NCBI RefSeq assembly: GCF_947179165.1 | Contig: NC_077243.1 | Location: 50,735,001 to 50,799,000, forward strand | Direction: 5' to 3' | DNA: 64,000 bases | Source of the DNA: Solanum dulcamara | Taxonomy: Eukaryota; Streptophyta; Magnoliopsida; Solanales; Solanaceae | In this document: piece after piece, positions 1 through 11,116 of the stretch | Layout: each line of letters starts with the position of its first letter | How positions within the stretch are numbered: position 1 is the first letter of the stretch | Notes under the pieces: generated by a model | Database searches by the model: none | Seen by the model: only the letters and a program-made list of their open reading frames with translations | Told to the model about the DNA's origin: nothing | Program-made: the position numbers and the translations under genes

Positions 1-1689
1 GCTCCTTTTTATCAACTCTATATTTGGCATGGTGTGGGTAAATTTGCCAACCAAGGTGTATTTGCATCTTTGAGCTAGTTTGTGCATAAAGTCTTCTTTT
101 TCAAAAAACACAGCAGACAGGCCCTATTTTGTTGTGTATTCAGGGGTGGCTAATTCAATAGGAGCCTCATTCTTTGCTTGATTATTTCTGAGTTTGGCAG
201 CAAAGGTCTGAACTACAGTGTAAGGGGCAGGCTGAAGGATCTGGTCCTTTAAGTTGGGAAAAATATTTTTCTGGGGGTTTTGGTTAGTGGAATTTGGTTG
301 AGGTTGGGTATTGACTGATTTAGTTCCAACATATCTAGGACCAACATTAGCATAGATGATGGGCACCTTAGGTTGGCTAGTTTGAACCTGGATGTCAAAA
401 TTACTAGACACCTTAGGGAAGCTATTGTGGGTGGTAGTAGGCTGTTGAGTGTGTAGCTGGTTGCTAGTTTGAGGAATAGAATTGTTAGGCATTTTGGTAG
501 GAATTTCAGGGCTACTTTTAGAATTGATTTTGGTATGATCAGTGCCCTGCAAGGAGTTACCTACAGCATTACTAAGGATTACATTTGCATTAGATTGCAA
601 AAGAACTCCACTGGATTTCAAATTGGCAGTCTCAGAGTATATCAAGTTGGAAGGATTAGTCATACCTTGAAGGTCTGTAACATTAGCACTGTTACATTGC
701 TGTAAAGTTCCTGAGGCATGTTTATCATTTTTGGAAAAAAGACACATCGACTTTACATTATCAATTGTGTGCATATCATCCTTTAGTTGATTGAATTGAC
801 CATATTGTTGATATTGGTCTTGAACCAATGTGTGTTCTTCAGCTTGATTATCAGTGAAAATGTGCATATCACCTTGACGAGTGTCTCGACGACTTTTTGA
901 ATTTGAATTTATTGTTGATGATTCGAGACACCTCTTGTGGATGGGAAGTTGCACATTGCCCTTAGGGACATTTCGGATTTGATCTTGTGACAAATGGTTC
1001 GCCGGAGCTCCGGCGCCGACACTCTGACAGTGACCCTGTAGATTTGGCAAATTCGAGCTAATTTGAGAGGATTTGATTCCTTCTCTAGTGTTTGTGAGTT
1101 GCTGGTGGGGTATATTTGTATCAATGAAACACCCCATTTTGCATTGGTTTCCACCTGAAAATGTCGCTTAAGCTCTGGCAACCTCGCCGGTACCATCGTC
1201 CCCAATGATTTCACCGTCCATTTGGGTTGAAATTTTGGTGGTAGGAGCACCATGAGATGAGGAACAAACCCCAGGGGGTCCACCATCTCAAATGTCGCCG
1301 GAGCCTCTTCGAATATGAAGGCGCAACTCTGGCGACTCTGCGATGTTTCTCTCAAGCGTCGCCTGATCAGTGCTCTCAAATGGTGCGGTGGTTTGATCCA
1401 ATTTTTGGACTGTATGTAGTCCTAAAGATAAGGAATCATCTACCACAGTTCTTGATACTTGAATCAAACCATGTTTCTGAAAATTGATGATCTTGTGTGC
1501 AATTCTCAGCTCCTCTTCAGAGACAATGATTGCATCAGTATTTTGTTGACCGATCAATTATTGTTGATTCAAACCAGCTTCACTTAAAATTGCAGTATTA
1601 TTTTGCAGATTCAGAGTGTCATTAGCTGGTGATGTTTCATGATCTATATTCGGTGGCCACGGGAGCTTCACCGGCGGTGGTGAAGCCAT
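1..1689 (-). pseudogene. LINE (L1-type) ORF1, broken, cut by window edge
   Basis: Starts at the ATG at 1689 (MASPPPVKLPWPP) and stays in one frame to the left edge of the window, with four in-frame stops: TAA 1558-1560, TGA 1288-1290, TAA 1168-1170 and TAG 124-126. After the last stop the frame reads AVFFEKEDFMHKLAQRCKY. The low-complexity Asn/Gln/Ser/Pro-rich middle followed by this segment looks like plant LINE ORF1 proteins carrying a DUF4283 nucleic-acid binding domain; such proteins coat LINE RNA. No frameshift is needed, so the damage seen is point substitution only. The domain core, any zinc knuckle and ORF2 (endonuclease, reverse transcriptase) would lie outside the window. The family call rests on recognition, not on a search. 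Confidence 0.75.
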
Positions 1690-1818
1690 TCAGAACTGAC
1701 CGGAGATGAACAGTGTGAGATAGAGAGGGAGGAGATGACCGTTAGAGATTTTTGGAGTTATTATGGTGTTGTAGATTCTTTAGAGAATTGAAAAGTGTTT
1801 TTGATAATCTGAGTATCA
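1690..1818 (-). other. Likely 5' leader of the LINE
   Basis: Non-coding stretch between the LINE ORF1 start and the point where element I gag stops being readable (about 1819). Purine-rich upstream of the ATG in LINE sense. The exact LINE 5' end and any target duplication could not be fixed. Confidence 0.45.
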
Positions 1819-2222
1819 TGTATAGAATTCAAGATTTTCCATATCTCATCAATAAAGTTTTGGGGATCCTACTCTATCTTGGACCTGGTAAATATTAGGG
1901 GATTCATCCCCAAAAAATCTTTGAACCTCATCATAATTGACTACTATTGAGGTCTGAAGCTAGTAACTAGAGTGCCTCGTTACCCTAACTGGGAAGCCAT
2001 CAACTAGGTGATCATAGTAATCACTCATTTGAATTCATCTCAAAAGTAAGGGAAGGCTGAGTAACAAGTGTCTATGGAACCTCTTGAGTTCTATTAGTGT
2101 TCCCTTGATCAAATATTCTGGCTCCATTTTTTGTCTGCATCTTTGAACATAAGAGGCATAGTAGTTGGTGGAAAATCAGTATTGGTGATGTTCATTTGAT
2201 TGATGGTACATTTTAGAGGCAT
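1819..2222 (-). pseudogene. Ty3/gypsy gag, 5' fragment (element I)
   Basis: Minus-strand gag start. The ATG at 2222 opens MPLKC, and after several stops and frame changes the capsid start can be read as FLGMNPPIFT, then DPQNFIDEIWKI, a segment typical of plant gypsy capsid domains. Readability ends at about 1819, where the LINE leader begins, so the rest of gag was displaced or lost when the LINE inserted. An acceptor-like TTTTTAG ends 3 nt before the ATG. Gag would form the virus-like particle in the cytoplasm; this copy cannot. Confidence 0.7.
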
Positions 2223-2423
2223 GATCTAAAAATACATTAACGCACGAGTTAGTAGATACTTTTACAAAATTAAACTCTATCGCATGAATTTAGATTATGA
2301 AAGAAAGTCGATACTTCTTAATGTTCTATAGCATCCTTATTATAGATATGGAGCACTTCATACTGATAAAAATGACTCTACTAGACATTGCTTTACAGAC
2401 ACCCTATGTCTCTTAAACTCTAT
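2223..2423 (-). other. Untranslated leader of element I
   Basis: About 200 bp between the primer binding site and the gag ATG. It is non-coding and ends in a pyrimidine-rich run plus TAG directly before the gag start. Confidence 0.6.
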
Positions 2424-2435
2424 GCTCTGATACCA
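2424..2435 (-). other. Primer binding site, element I
   Basis: Reads TGGTATCAGAGC on the minus strand, a full match to the complement of the 3' end of plant initiator methionine tRNA. It lies 4 bp from the LTR end, as expected for Ty3/gypsy elements. Confidence 0.9.
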
Positions 2436-2439
2436 AGCT

Positions 2440-4950
2440 TGTCACTTCTCAGGTCTACACCCTAGGTGTGGCTGGCTCTAGAAAACTATTACTGGTTCCA
2501 ATCAAACCCTTAGCATGGATGACTACTTAGCGGAAGACTTAAATCAATAGAAGAGGCTTTAGATGTAGTGAGCATTTAAGTACAAAAACATAAACTCATA
2601 AATCTATCTGAAATATTTGAATATAATAATCAATAAATAATGTTTTCAAAAACATCAACTGAAAGACTTACTGACTCAGACTTTATCTTTTGTCCATGAA
2701 GCCTCTGACCTCTAAATATAGGTACCGGTATAGGCCCACGACTAGCTCAAATGAACAATTAATACTAAATAAAATAGACTGTAAAGGAGTCCTTTAAGAC
2801 TAAAGAGCTCTCACTAAAAGCTGGCAAAATGTGATCTTCAACAAAGTGTCTGTTGATGATCTATAACTCCTATATCTACATCATAAAATGATGCAGCATC
2901 AAAAGTCGTTAGTACTTGGAATGTACGATATGTAAAATGGCTTAATGAAATAACAACTAAATGTAAATACTGATAACAACTTAACAAAAATGTAAAGCAT
3001 GCAAGTATGGTAAAATTTCAAGGCTTTTCAAAAATAAGTCAATAAATGCAACTCAAAATAAAAGTACTATTTTTCTTTGCTTGGGGAGTTTATCTAACAA
3101 AAACCATTACTATGAGCCTAGTGATGATATAACATACAACTCATATTTCCAAAGTCATCCATTACCTTGCCAAGATAAGGGATGGAAACTCAATACATGG
3201 ATCCATATAAAAGTCTTTATTAGGGACTGAATTGAGGAGTCACTCGAACCAATGGTATGATCCTATGCTACGCTGGTTGTGTATTTTATGGGATTTGAGT
3301 TGTATAAACTCTTATCCAAATCGGTGCTCAGTACTACTCTCAAAATTATGCAATAATGCTCATATATTGACTATGAGTAAAATACTCAAAATACCTCTCT
3401 TTAGGTCTCATTGATCTTAACTCATTCTGATTCAACTCTTTCTCAAACTCATTATACTTCTCATTTACAATAAACATCTTTTCTTAATATTGGTTAAAGC
3501 ATTTAAAGTTACTCGTGTTTCTCAAACACATTCTAAAAATAAAGTAATGCATAATGCTTTAGTTTACTCAAACTTTTAAATTCATGCATAATATAAAGCA
3601 ATATAACAACTTTAACTTCTCAACTAGGTAGGGTCCATGTGAGAATAATCATGAACTATAATCCTAGAAAATCAGTACTGCATATTAAGAAACATATACT
3701 CAATAATAATACTCAAAATTCAATAGAACAAACACAATTTCAATTCAAGAATTTAAGGGAACTTGGGCTAGAATCCTAGGTTAATCTTCTACTGAATTTA
3801 GATGTAGGGTGTGAGGAAGAACTTAGTCCAATACTATGAGTAGTTTTACACACCTGAAAAAACAACGCTCTTGGTTAAACTTGAAGAAATCAATGAATAC
3901 TCTCGGAACCCTAGATTTTCTCATCTTGAAAACTTGCTCAAAATCTTGGAAACAATTATGAGAGGGAAAGGGTCGAATGGTACTATTAAGAGGCATATAT
4001 TGGTCCCAAAATGTCAAGGATTGGACATGGAAAGGGTGGGAAAGACACAAATACCCTTTTTAAAAGTTGACAGGAGCAATTTATAGATGTCTCTCTATGG
4101 TCCATAGAAGTCAACCATGCAAAGATAGACTGGAAATTTGGAAATCTCATGCTTTGGGTCTACGAGACCCTTTATGGTATGTAAACCCATCTACGGGTCT
4201 TGGACCTTAATTATAAAAGATGCAATGAGAGGGTCCTCCAAAGTTGTATCTACAGAACCTCTATAGTCATTAAACCCTTCTATTAATCATAAAGAGGGGC
4301 ATATAATATGAACTGGGGAAGGCGGTCTCTGAAGTTGGTTCTACAATCCGTAGATCCTTTTATGGGTCATATGAAGGCCCGTCCTGTGCACTTAGAATTT
4401 CTAATGCTCTGAACTTTATGTCTATGGTACATAGAAACTTCTACGATCCATCGGCTTGGTCCATAGACATCAAACCCCTTAGAAAACTTTTTAAGAGTTG
4501 ACTTCACTAGCCTACCTATGGTCTGTAGAAGCTTTTATAGGTAGTAGGTGGCATCCATAAAAGTCACCTGCTGCAAAGCTGAACTTTTTCTCTAGGATTT
4601 TGGACTGATCTACGTTAGAATATTTTAGGGTGTTACAAGGACAAAACAACACAGTATAGGTTTTAAAAGAGTGACAAAAGACCAAAAATACCCTAAAAGA
4701 AAACTTTCTGAGGCAATCTACGAGGGTCATCTATAAATGGTTTACGACCCATAGACTAGACCCATAAAACTCAGACTAAATTTCTAGTCTCTAAAGTTGG
4801 TTCACAAGCACTATCTATGACATGTATTTCCTTGTACATGCTATAAAGGGAACTAATAAAAAACCTTCTCCTACAGAAATCTTCTTCTTAACTCCACACT
4901 TTCTAATTCGAATGATTTGGTCTACGGTGCGACATTTTACAATGTTATAA
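2440..4950 (-). repeat. LTR of element I (group A, 2.5 kb)
   Basis: Bounded on one side by the primer binding site (LTR end reads GTGACA on the minus strand) and on the other by a polypurine tract (LTR start is TTATAACATT, with the usual TG changed to TT). The U3 part (about 4080-4930) holds many CTAYGGTCCATAG-like half palindromes, followed by a TATA box at 4079-4085 and a CAG|GTGTGT donor-like motif at 3852-3856. It is collinear with both parts of the element II LTR and with the element V fragment at 22991-23881. Having both a pol tail and a gag attached is odd: see findings. Confidence 0.85.
3852..4085 (-). promoter_or_regulatory. LTR promoter and leader donor-like site, element I
   Basis: TATAAAT at 4079-4085 on the minus strand comes right after the palindrome array. 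A 5' splice-site-like CAG|GTGTGT follows 232 bp downstream at 3853. That the element is transcribed from here is inferred from position and from the same layout in the other LTRs. Confidence 0.45.
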
Positions 4951-4982
4951 TATCTCCCTTTTGGGATCATTTGTCCTCAAAT
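4951..4982 (-). other. Polypurine tract and AGGA hairpin, element I
   Basis: In element sense, ATTTG-AGGA-CAAAT (4982-4969) is followed by ATCCCAAAAGGGAGATA, then the LTR. The purine run is the expected primer for plus-strand DNA synthesis. The five-base arms of the hairpin pair perfectly. Confidence 0.7.
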
Positions 4983-5220
4983 AATGATTAAAGTGGGATA
5001 ATCAAACCAACTAGAATTACTTATCAAGTTCATACTTACATAAGAAAGGCACAAGACATGAACATAAAAGTTAAGACACTCAAACATGAAATATAGGGAC
5101 CAAATATGAAACAAAAAAAGGACTATTAGCTATGACACCTTCAACCCCAAACCCTTTTAGAGCCCAAACCTCCCTTTAAGAGACCCGTATTCTCTAGACT
5201 GATGGAAGATGCGGGCCTGG
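4983..5220 (-). other. 3' untranslated region of element I
   Basis: Lies between the last readable codons of the integrase tail and the hairpin and polypurine tract. It holds a relic of the GTTGAAGGT segment also seen downstream of pol in elements II and V. Confidence 0.5.
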
Positions 5221-7405
5221 CATATTTGATAAAGATCATAGTGTGGAATGAAAAACTCTGGTATTAAGCCTTTATGTATTCTTTGACTTTCATGTAGCTT
5301 CTTCAACAAACTGATTTCTTCATATCACCTTCATCAATGCTGCCTCATTGGTCCTCAACTTGCAGACTTATCGATCAAGTGTCTGAACCTGTACCTTATC
5401 AAAATTTAAATTATCATTCACCCTAACAGTTTCTATAGGAAAAATAAGTGATAGATCCTTAACATATTTCTTCAACATATAGACATGAAACATAAGATGT
5501 ATTCATTCCAATTCCATAGGAAAATCTAGCTTGTAAGCTACTTTCCTAATCCTACGCAGAATACAGTAGGGACCAATGTACTGGGACTAAGCTTCCCTTT
5601 CTTACCAAAATACATTAACCTTTTCATGGGTGATACTTTAAAGAAGACCCAATCCTCAATCTCAAACTCTAATTCTCTTCTCTTAACATCAAATTAAGAT
5701 TTTTACAGTCTTCAATTGCTGTCTAAGCAATGTAAATTTCTCTATGGCTTGATGAACTAAATTTAGCCCTATCAAATTGGCCTCACCCACCTTGAACCAA
5801 CCAATCAGAGATTTACATATTCTCCCATATAGTGCTTCAAGTGAATACATTTGAATACTAGAATAGTAATTATTATTTTAGGCAAACTTAATAAGAGATG
5901 GATGATCATTCCAATAGCTATTAAAGTTGATTGTGCAATCCCTTAACATATCCTCTAGGGTATGAATAGTGTGATTTGCCTGTCCATCAGTCTATGGAGG
6001 ACAAGATGTATTGAGATCTACACAGGTTCCTAAGCCCTTCTAGAGAGACTTCCAAAAATGAGAGGATAACTAAGTACCCCTATCAGAAATGATAGATAGA
6101 GGGACACCATAAAGTTTGTCTATATCTTGAATATACAATATGTAATAATCTTTTCCTGAGTCTGTAGCCTTAATAGGAAAGAAATGGGATGACTTATGTC
6201 ATCCGGTCTATAAATACCCAAATTGAATTATATTGTCGGTACATATGAGGTAGGCCTGTGATGGGGGATTTTTTCGAGTTGCTTTCCTTCATGTTGGTAG
6301 TGATACCTACCTGCTAAGCTATCCCTTTTTATTTTATACTCTATTTTTACCCGCCCTGAGAAGGGCCCACATTTCAAGGGAGTGAAGTAATTGGATATAG
6401 GATGTCACTAGGTGACTAATCCAATTTTTAGATATAACTTCTTTCTACTTTTAGACCTTATAATAAAGGAAGAAAAGAAGAGCTTGATTCTCTCGAAGAT
6501 TTTCCCAACCTGACTGTGACTTCTTTCTGATTCCCCGATCCTATCTTGAACTTCCCTGTGAAATCCTTATTAATCATCTCCTATTTCCACATAGGAATGC
6601 TTATATCTTGAGCCTTACCACTAGCCCTCTAATGTTCTACATTTACTTGCTGACAGTTGGGACATTTTGCTACAAAATCAATAATGTCCTTTTTCATACC
6701 GTTCCACTAGAATACTTCTCTCAAGTCACGATATATGTTAGAGGAACCTGGAAGAATGGATTATTAAGAATTATGAGCCTCTGCCAAAATTCTCTCTTTT
6801 AAATCGTCTACATCTGGAACACATAATCTATCTTGATATCAGAGAATCTCATTTTCCCCAAGAGAGAAAACTTCATCCTTTTTTCAAACTGCATCTTTCA
6901 ACTAAAGTAATTTGGTATTGCTATCTTGCTTCTCCTCACCTTCAACCATCAATGAAGACTCATAGCCCTTCCAAACTATCACACCACCCTCATTAAATCT
7001 GTGAGATGAACTCCTAACCATGTAAGTCTATGTACCTCAATTGTAAGCTCTTTCTTACCTTCTTCTATATGAGAAACACTCCTCAATGAAAACTTGCTAA
7101 GAGAATTAGCAACAATATTCACCTTACCTGGATGGTACACCACACTCATGTCATAATCCTTGAGAAGCTCAATCCATCTTCTACGTCAAAGATTTAACTC
7201 TTTTTGACTAAAGACATATTGTAGGCTATTATGATTTATGAAAACATCAATATGCACACCATAAAGGTAGTGACACTAAATCTTCAAGGCAAACACCACT
7301 GTGGTAACTGAATGCCATGAGTGGGGTAGTTTTTCTCATGAACCCGTTTCCTAGAAACATATGCAATGTTAACACTTTGAGTGTTTATGGTTAGCCTTTG
7401 TCTCA
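5221..7405 (-). pseudogene. Ty3/gypsy pol, 3' part: RNase H and integrase (element I)
   Basis: In minus sense, from 7405: the RNase H piece [19 protein letters not shown]; the integrase zinc finger ending KCPNCQQV (near 6640); the catalytic core with DF near 6565 and IISDRGT near 6085; and a C-terminal tail containing RNQFVEEAT near 5290, typical of chromovirus integrase ends. Many stops and frameshifts break it. The catalytic Glu is replaced (DGQANHT, near 5970). A 293-bp insertion splits the core right after the first catalytic Asp. Reverse transcriptase, protease and gag of this copy are absent: the frame is cut at about 7405. It joins via a polypurine tract to the LTR at 4950. Confidence 0.8.
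6255..6554. mobile_element. About 293-bp insertion in the integrase of element I
   Basis: The integrase reading is continuous up to 6555 and from 6261 downward, but not in between. CCTGTGA stands at both ends (6255-6261 and 6555-6561), exactly 300 bp apart, as a 7-bp target duplication would. I see no long terminal inverted repeats and no coding potential, so the class is open: MITE-like element or captured DNA. Confidence 0.5.
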
Positions 7406-7732
7406 TATGGAAGGATTACGAGCCTTAATTAGAGAGTTTTATTATAGCACTATACATGATTTGATAACATTATATTTTAATCAAAATTTGAAATATTATA
7501 TTTATTGCCTTCCTAAAATGTGTTAAATATTTATCGTAAAAATCTTAGTTATGATATATACTTATATGTATTTATTTTTTTATAAGAGTTTCATCAATTA
7601 TTAATATTTTAATGGAGATAGTAAGTCATGTTATGTTAAGAAATTATATTTATATATAGTAAGTGTTGTTCAAAATAATTTTTTATTAATTATGATATAC
7701 TCAAAAAGTTATATGTATTTTACCATGAACCT
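7406..7732. other. AT-rich spacer, nothing recognised
   Basis: About 330 bp, very AT-rich, between the broken RNase H of element I and the LTR start of element II. No open frame, repeat unit or family match was seen. It could be a remnant of the pre-insertion locus. Confidence 0.5.
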
Positions 7733-8311
7733 ACGCAATACCCAAGTGCATCATATTCTAATTTAGAACAATCCAAAAGCCAGTGAAAATGTTGAGTTTT
7801 GCACCACGTGCCTTTCTACGGATCCTACCTATGTCCCTTGGAAGCTTCCCCAGACCATAGGAGGGTTTGTCGGATTAAACCTTGACTACTATTTCATGGG
7901 GGTGAAGTCTACAGACAAAGTCTACGCACCATACAAGGTTCTACAGACCGTAGGCTTGACCTGTAGGCTAAGTCTAGAAATCCAAAACAAAGTGTGCAGA
8001 ATGAAGGGACTCTATTACCTGTACATGGGTATACATACCATAAAAATATCCATGGATAAAGGTCCTAAAAGACCCAAAAACCCCTTCTACGACCAGTGTT
8101 TATGACCATAGAAGGGTCTACAGACCGTAGAAGGTTCTATAGACCCAACTTCAGTACTTTTCTTACGAGTGTATAGGATGACTCTTAGGTGGGTCTATGG
8201 ACTGTAGAAGGTCCCGTAGACCCAAATATCAAGAACCCTTAGATTTTAAGGCATCTTCTATGAGAGGGATTCTACGGACCTTAGAAGCTTCTATGGGCCA
8301 TAGATAACACA

Positions 8312-8318
8312 TATAAAT
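8312..8318 (+). promoter_or_regulatory. TATA box of the element II LTR
   Basis: TATAAAT right after the palindrome array, in the same place as in the LTR of element I. The matching donor-like CCAG|GTATGT is at 11233-11242, 242 bp downstream once the solo LTR is subtracted. Confidence 0.45.
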
Positions 8319-8428
8319 TGCTTCTTTCAACTTTATTGAAGGGTATTTGGGTATTTTCCCATCTTTTCCCATCTTTTCCTGTCAAAGCCTTCATATTTTG
8401 GGACCAAAATAATCCCTTTATCAGTATC

Positions 8429-8433
8429 ATACA
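8429..8433. repeat. Left target duplication of solo LTR 1
   Basis: ATACA, matched by ATACA at 11112-11116 on the other side of the solo LTR. Confidence 0.9.
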
Positions 8434-8891
8434 TGTTATACCCCATACTTTTGTGTCTTGAAAGACTTTTGTACCTTGAGAGATTTTGAATTTTTTGAAA
8501 GGTTCTTAAGCTTCTTAGAAGTTACCATGTGAGAGGGATAATCTATAATGCTATTAAACAACTCTAAGGAAAGGAGAATGCAATACCCCATAGTAGAGAA
8601 GATTGAAAATAGAGTTATAAGAATTTGGAGGAAGTTTAAGACCGAATAACGAGTCGTAGGACTCAACTTATTTATGTATGCTACCAACTTGGAAATCTTA
8701 CATACTTAAGCTACTTGAGTACATAGCAATCTTACATGGCAAGGGTTATATAGGTTCGTAAAGTAAGACAAGATTATAAACCCATGAGGAGAACAAGAGA
8801 GCGACATGTGGTAGAAAGAGGGAGTGCCATGTGGCAGCAGCTGGAGGTGCCATGTGGAAGCAGCTGCAGTAAGGGGGTGGGCCCCACCTGC

Positions 8892-9133
8892 CACGTGGCA
8901 TCCAATGAGGGGTGGTGTGATGTGTTGGCCCAATAAGGGCTTGACACGTGTCACCACTTAGGGGTTAACATGTGTCACCCCCTAAAGTAGCCTATATATG
9001 TATGTTTATGAGTTTATTTCCATCCTTATCTCATAAGTCATCCTTATCAATTGAAAGTTCTAGAAAGAAGAAGAGAAGAGAGAAGTTAAGCTAGAGAGAA
9101 AAAAGAGCTATGGTTTTGGCAGGAGAAAAAGGT
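8892..9133 (+). promoter_or_regulatory. G-box and TATA promoter module with donor-like site, solo LTR 1
   Basis: Palindromic CACGTG G-boxes at 8892-8897 and 8945-8950, near-copies (CATGTG) around them, and TATATA at 8993-8998. A purine-rich leader follows, then AAAAAG|GTAAGT at 9126-9137, a strong 5' splice-site match. Function as a promoter is inferred. G-boxes are known bZIP and bHLH binding sites in plants. Confidence 0.5.
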
Positions 9134-10652
9134 AAGTTCTCCAATTTTTCTTTGTAAATTTATTATATAGGGTATAAAATGAAGGTATGAAGGTGTTAGT
9201 AATATAAATTGATGTTTGGAGCTTCCCCAAACGGACGACAAACAGCCATGAAGTTTCAGTCGTGTTAGAAGAGCTTCCAAGGCGAGTTTTGGGCAAGGTA
9301 AGGCTTTCCCTTTCAAATTGAAGTTTATGATGTTTTTAGGGGTATATTATATTTATGAAGTTATTCTAGAATTTGAAAAAGTTTATAAGGATGCTTGATG
9401 TTAGAAACAAACCAAATTGAAGTCGTAGTAGATAAACCGAAGTTGAGTAGTGTGTTATTGTTGTGGTGCTGCAGGTTGGGGGTGGTTTAATTGCGTGTTG
9501 CAGGGATGGAAAGTACTCAAAAAGGGGTGTGGTTTCTACTGGTTTCAACCATATCACCCTCCGTTTCGTACGGTAAAATATTTTATGAAATAAAGGCTAA
9601 GAACTCTATTTTGATATCGTAGTTCAGAGCTAGTTCTTTGGAGTTGTATTGGGTAATGTTGAAGTGATTTATTTATATATATGAAGGTTTTTTCTTTTGT
9701 TATGGTTGTTTATTTTTTGGCCGAGTTGAAATCTCGGAGATGTTGAAGTTATAGGGGAGATGCTGCCCAATTTTCGGTAACTTCGAAGCTAGTAATAAGC
9801 TAGTTAAGGGAAATGGATAAGGAAATGATTCCTATGGATACATGGATGTAGAGTTGAAAATTTGAAAGTGAAAGGCTATTAATCTTAGTATTACTCTCAT
9901 GTTAAATAGGCTCAAAAGACGATGAGGCGAACATGGGTAAGAGTAATCCATAAGAGGTATGTAAAGCTAATCATTCCTTCTTTTGGCATGTATTTGACAT
10001 AAGTATGTAAAGCTAACCGTTCTTTAACTTGGCATATTTTGACATAAGTATATAAAGCTAATCTTCCTTTTTGGCAACATTTTTATGAAACAAGTATATG
10101 ACTTTTATATGATTCCAAGGAAGTTCCTATTCGTAGAGCCGCTAGGATGGCCAACTTCTTGATTTTCCAAAGGATATTTTATCATGCTTAGATACGTGTA
10201 TATGATTCTAAAAGTTCTATTTGGATATAACTCATAGTGATATTCAAAAGGTACTTGATACGACTCTTGTCTTTATTTTTGAATAATAGCTCATTTTGTT
10301 AACTCCATCGAGTCTCAAAAATGATTTAAAGTGCATTTAGTTTCTCACTACTCCACTCACGGATGTCTCAATGCTTCCTTCACTAAGCCCAAGTCAGGTT
10401 TTATTATGATGTGCCATGTACATATATGATATGATATGCCCATATGATATGATATGATTTGTTATAGAGATATTCCCTACTCTGGAGTTATGATGTGGTG
10501 AGTCCCATAATGAGGCCGAATATGGCATATGTTTTTCTGCATACATTATCTGTGGTTATGAAAAGCATTTTGATATTCTGGATGTTTTGCTCATTTTTTG
10601 CACCTTCTGTTTTGGTAATGGTTTTACCTATTATAATCCATGCTTTACATAC

Positions 10653-10690
10653 TTGGTATATTGTCCGTACTGAACCCCTTTCTTTGGGGG
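10653..10690 (+). other. Double hairpin, solo LTR 1
   Basis: The stretch TTGGTAT..GTACTGA pairs with wobble pairs. It is followed directly by CCCC-TTTCTTT-GGGG. The same pair of hairpins occurs in every group C LTR here. Confidence 0.55.
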
Positions 10691-11111
10691 ATGCGTTACA
10701 TGCCCCATAGGTACAAACGCTCAGTTTGCTGATCCGCTCGCTTAGGACATCTACCCTATTGATTGGCAGTGCTTCTTTGTCCAGAGCCATATTTTAGTAC
10801 TAATTTTTCTGTTGTACATTTGTACATGTTGGTTAAGGGTACGATGGGGTCCTATTCCATCATATGACTAGGCTATCATTCTGTAGAGGTCTGTGGACTT
10901 GTGATGTGGGTAATGTATATATGTTTTGGGCTTTGTGTTCCGTGATGGCCTTAACAGTCCTCTTGTGCTATATCTGTTCTCATGCACTCTCTAGCGACCC
11001 TTTTTTGATTTCTACCTTTGTTTATTCTGCTAACACGCTAAGTGGGGCTAAAGGTACATATGGGTGCCCAACTCGGGCATCAGTCATGGCCTATGGAGTT
11101 GGGTTGTGACA

Positions 11112-11116
11112 ATACA
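11112..11116. repeat. Right target duplication of solo LTR 1
   Basis: ATACA, identical to 8429-8433. Confidence 0.9.

Larger units (their letters stand above)
8434..11111 (+). mobile_element. Solo LTR 1 (group C, 2,678 bp)
   Basis: Begins TGTTATACCCC and ends GGTTGTGACA, with identical 5-bp duplications (ATACA) outside. The host LTR sequence is continuous when it is removed. No gag, pol or primer binding site is present, so this is a solo LTR left by LTR-LTR recombination. It belongs with the LTRs of elements III and VI: same start and end, G-boxes before a TATA box, and the conserved double hairpin (10653-10690). Short open frames inside are chance frames. Confidence 0.92.

Noticed and set aside
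469..705. Plus-strand 78-codon frame opposite the LINE ORF1
   Set aside because: Antisense shadow of the LINE coding frame; no motif of its own.
10488..11109. Overlapping frames near the end of solo LTR 1
   Set aside because: Hydrophobic chance frames on both strands of LTR DNA; not open in the matching part of elements III and VI.
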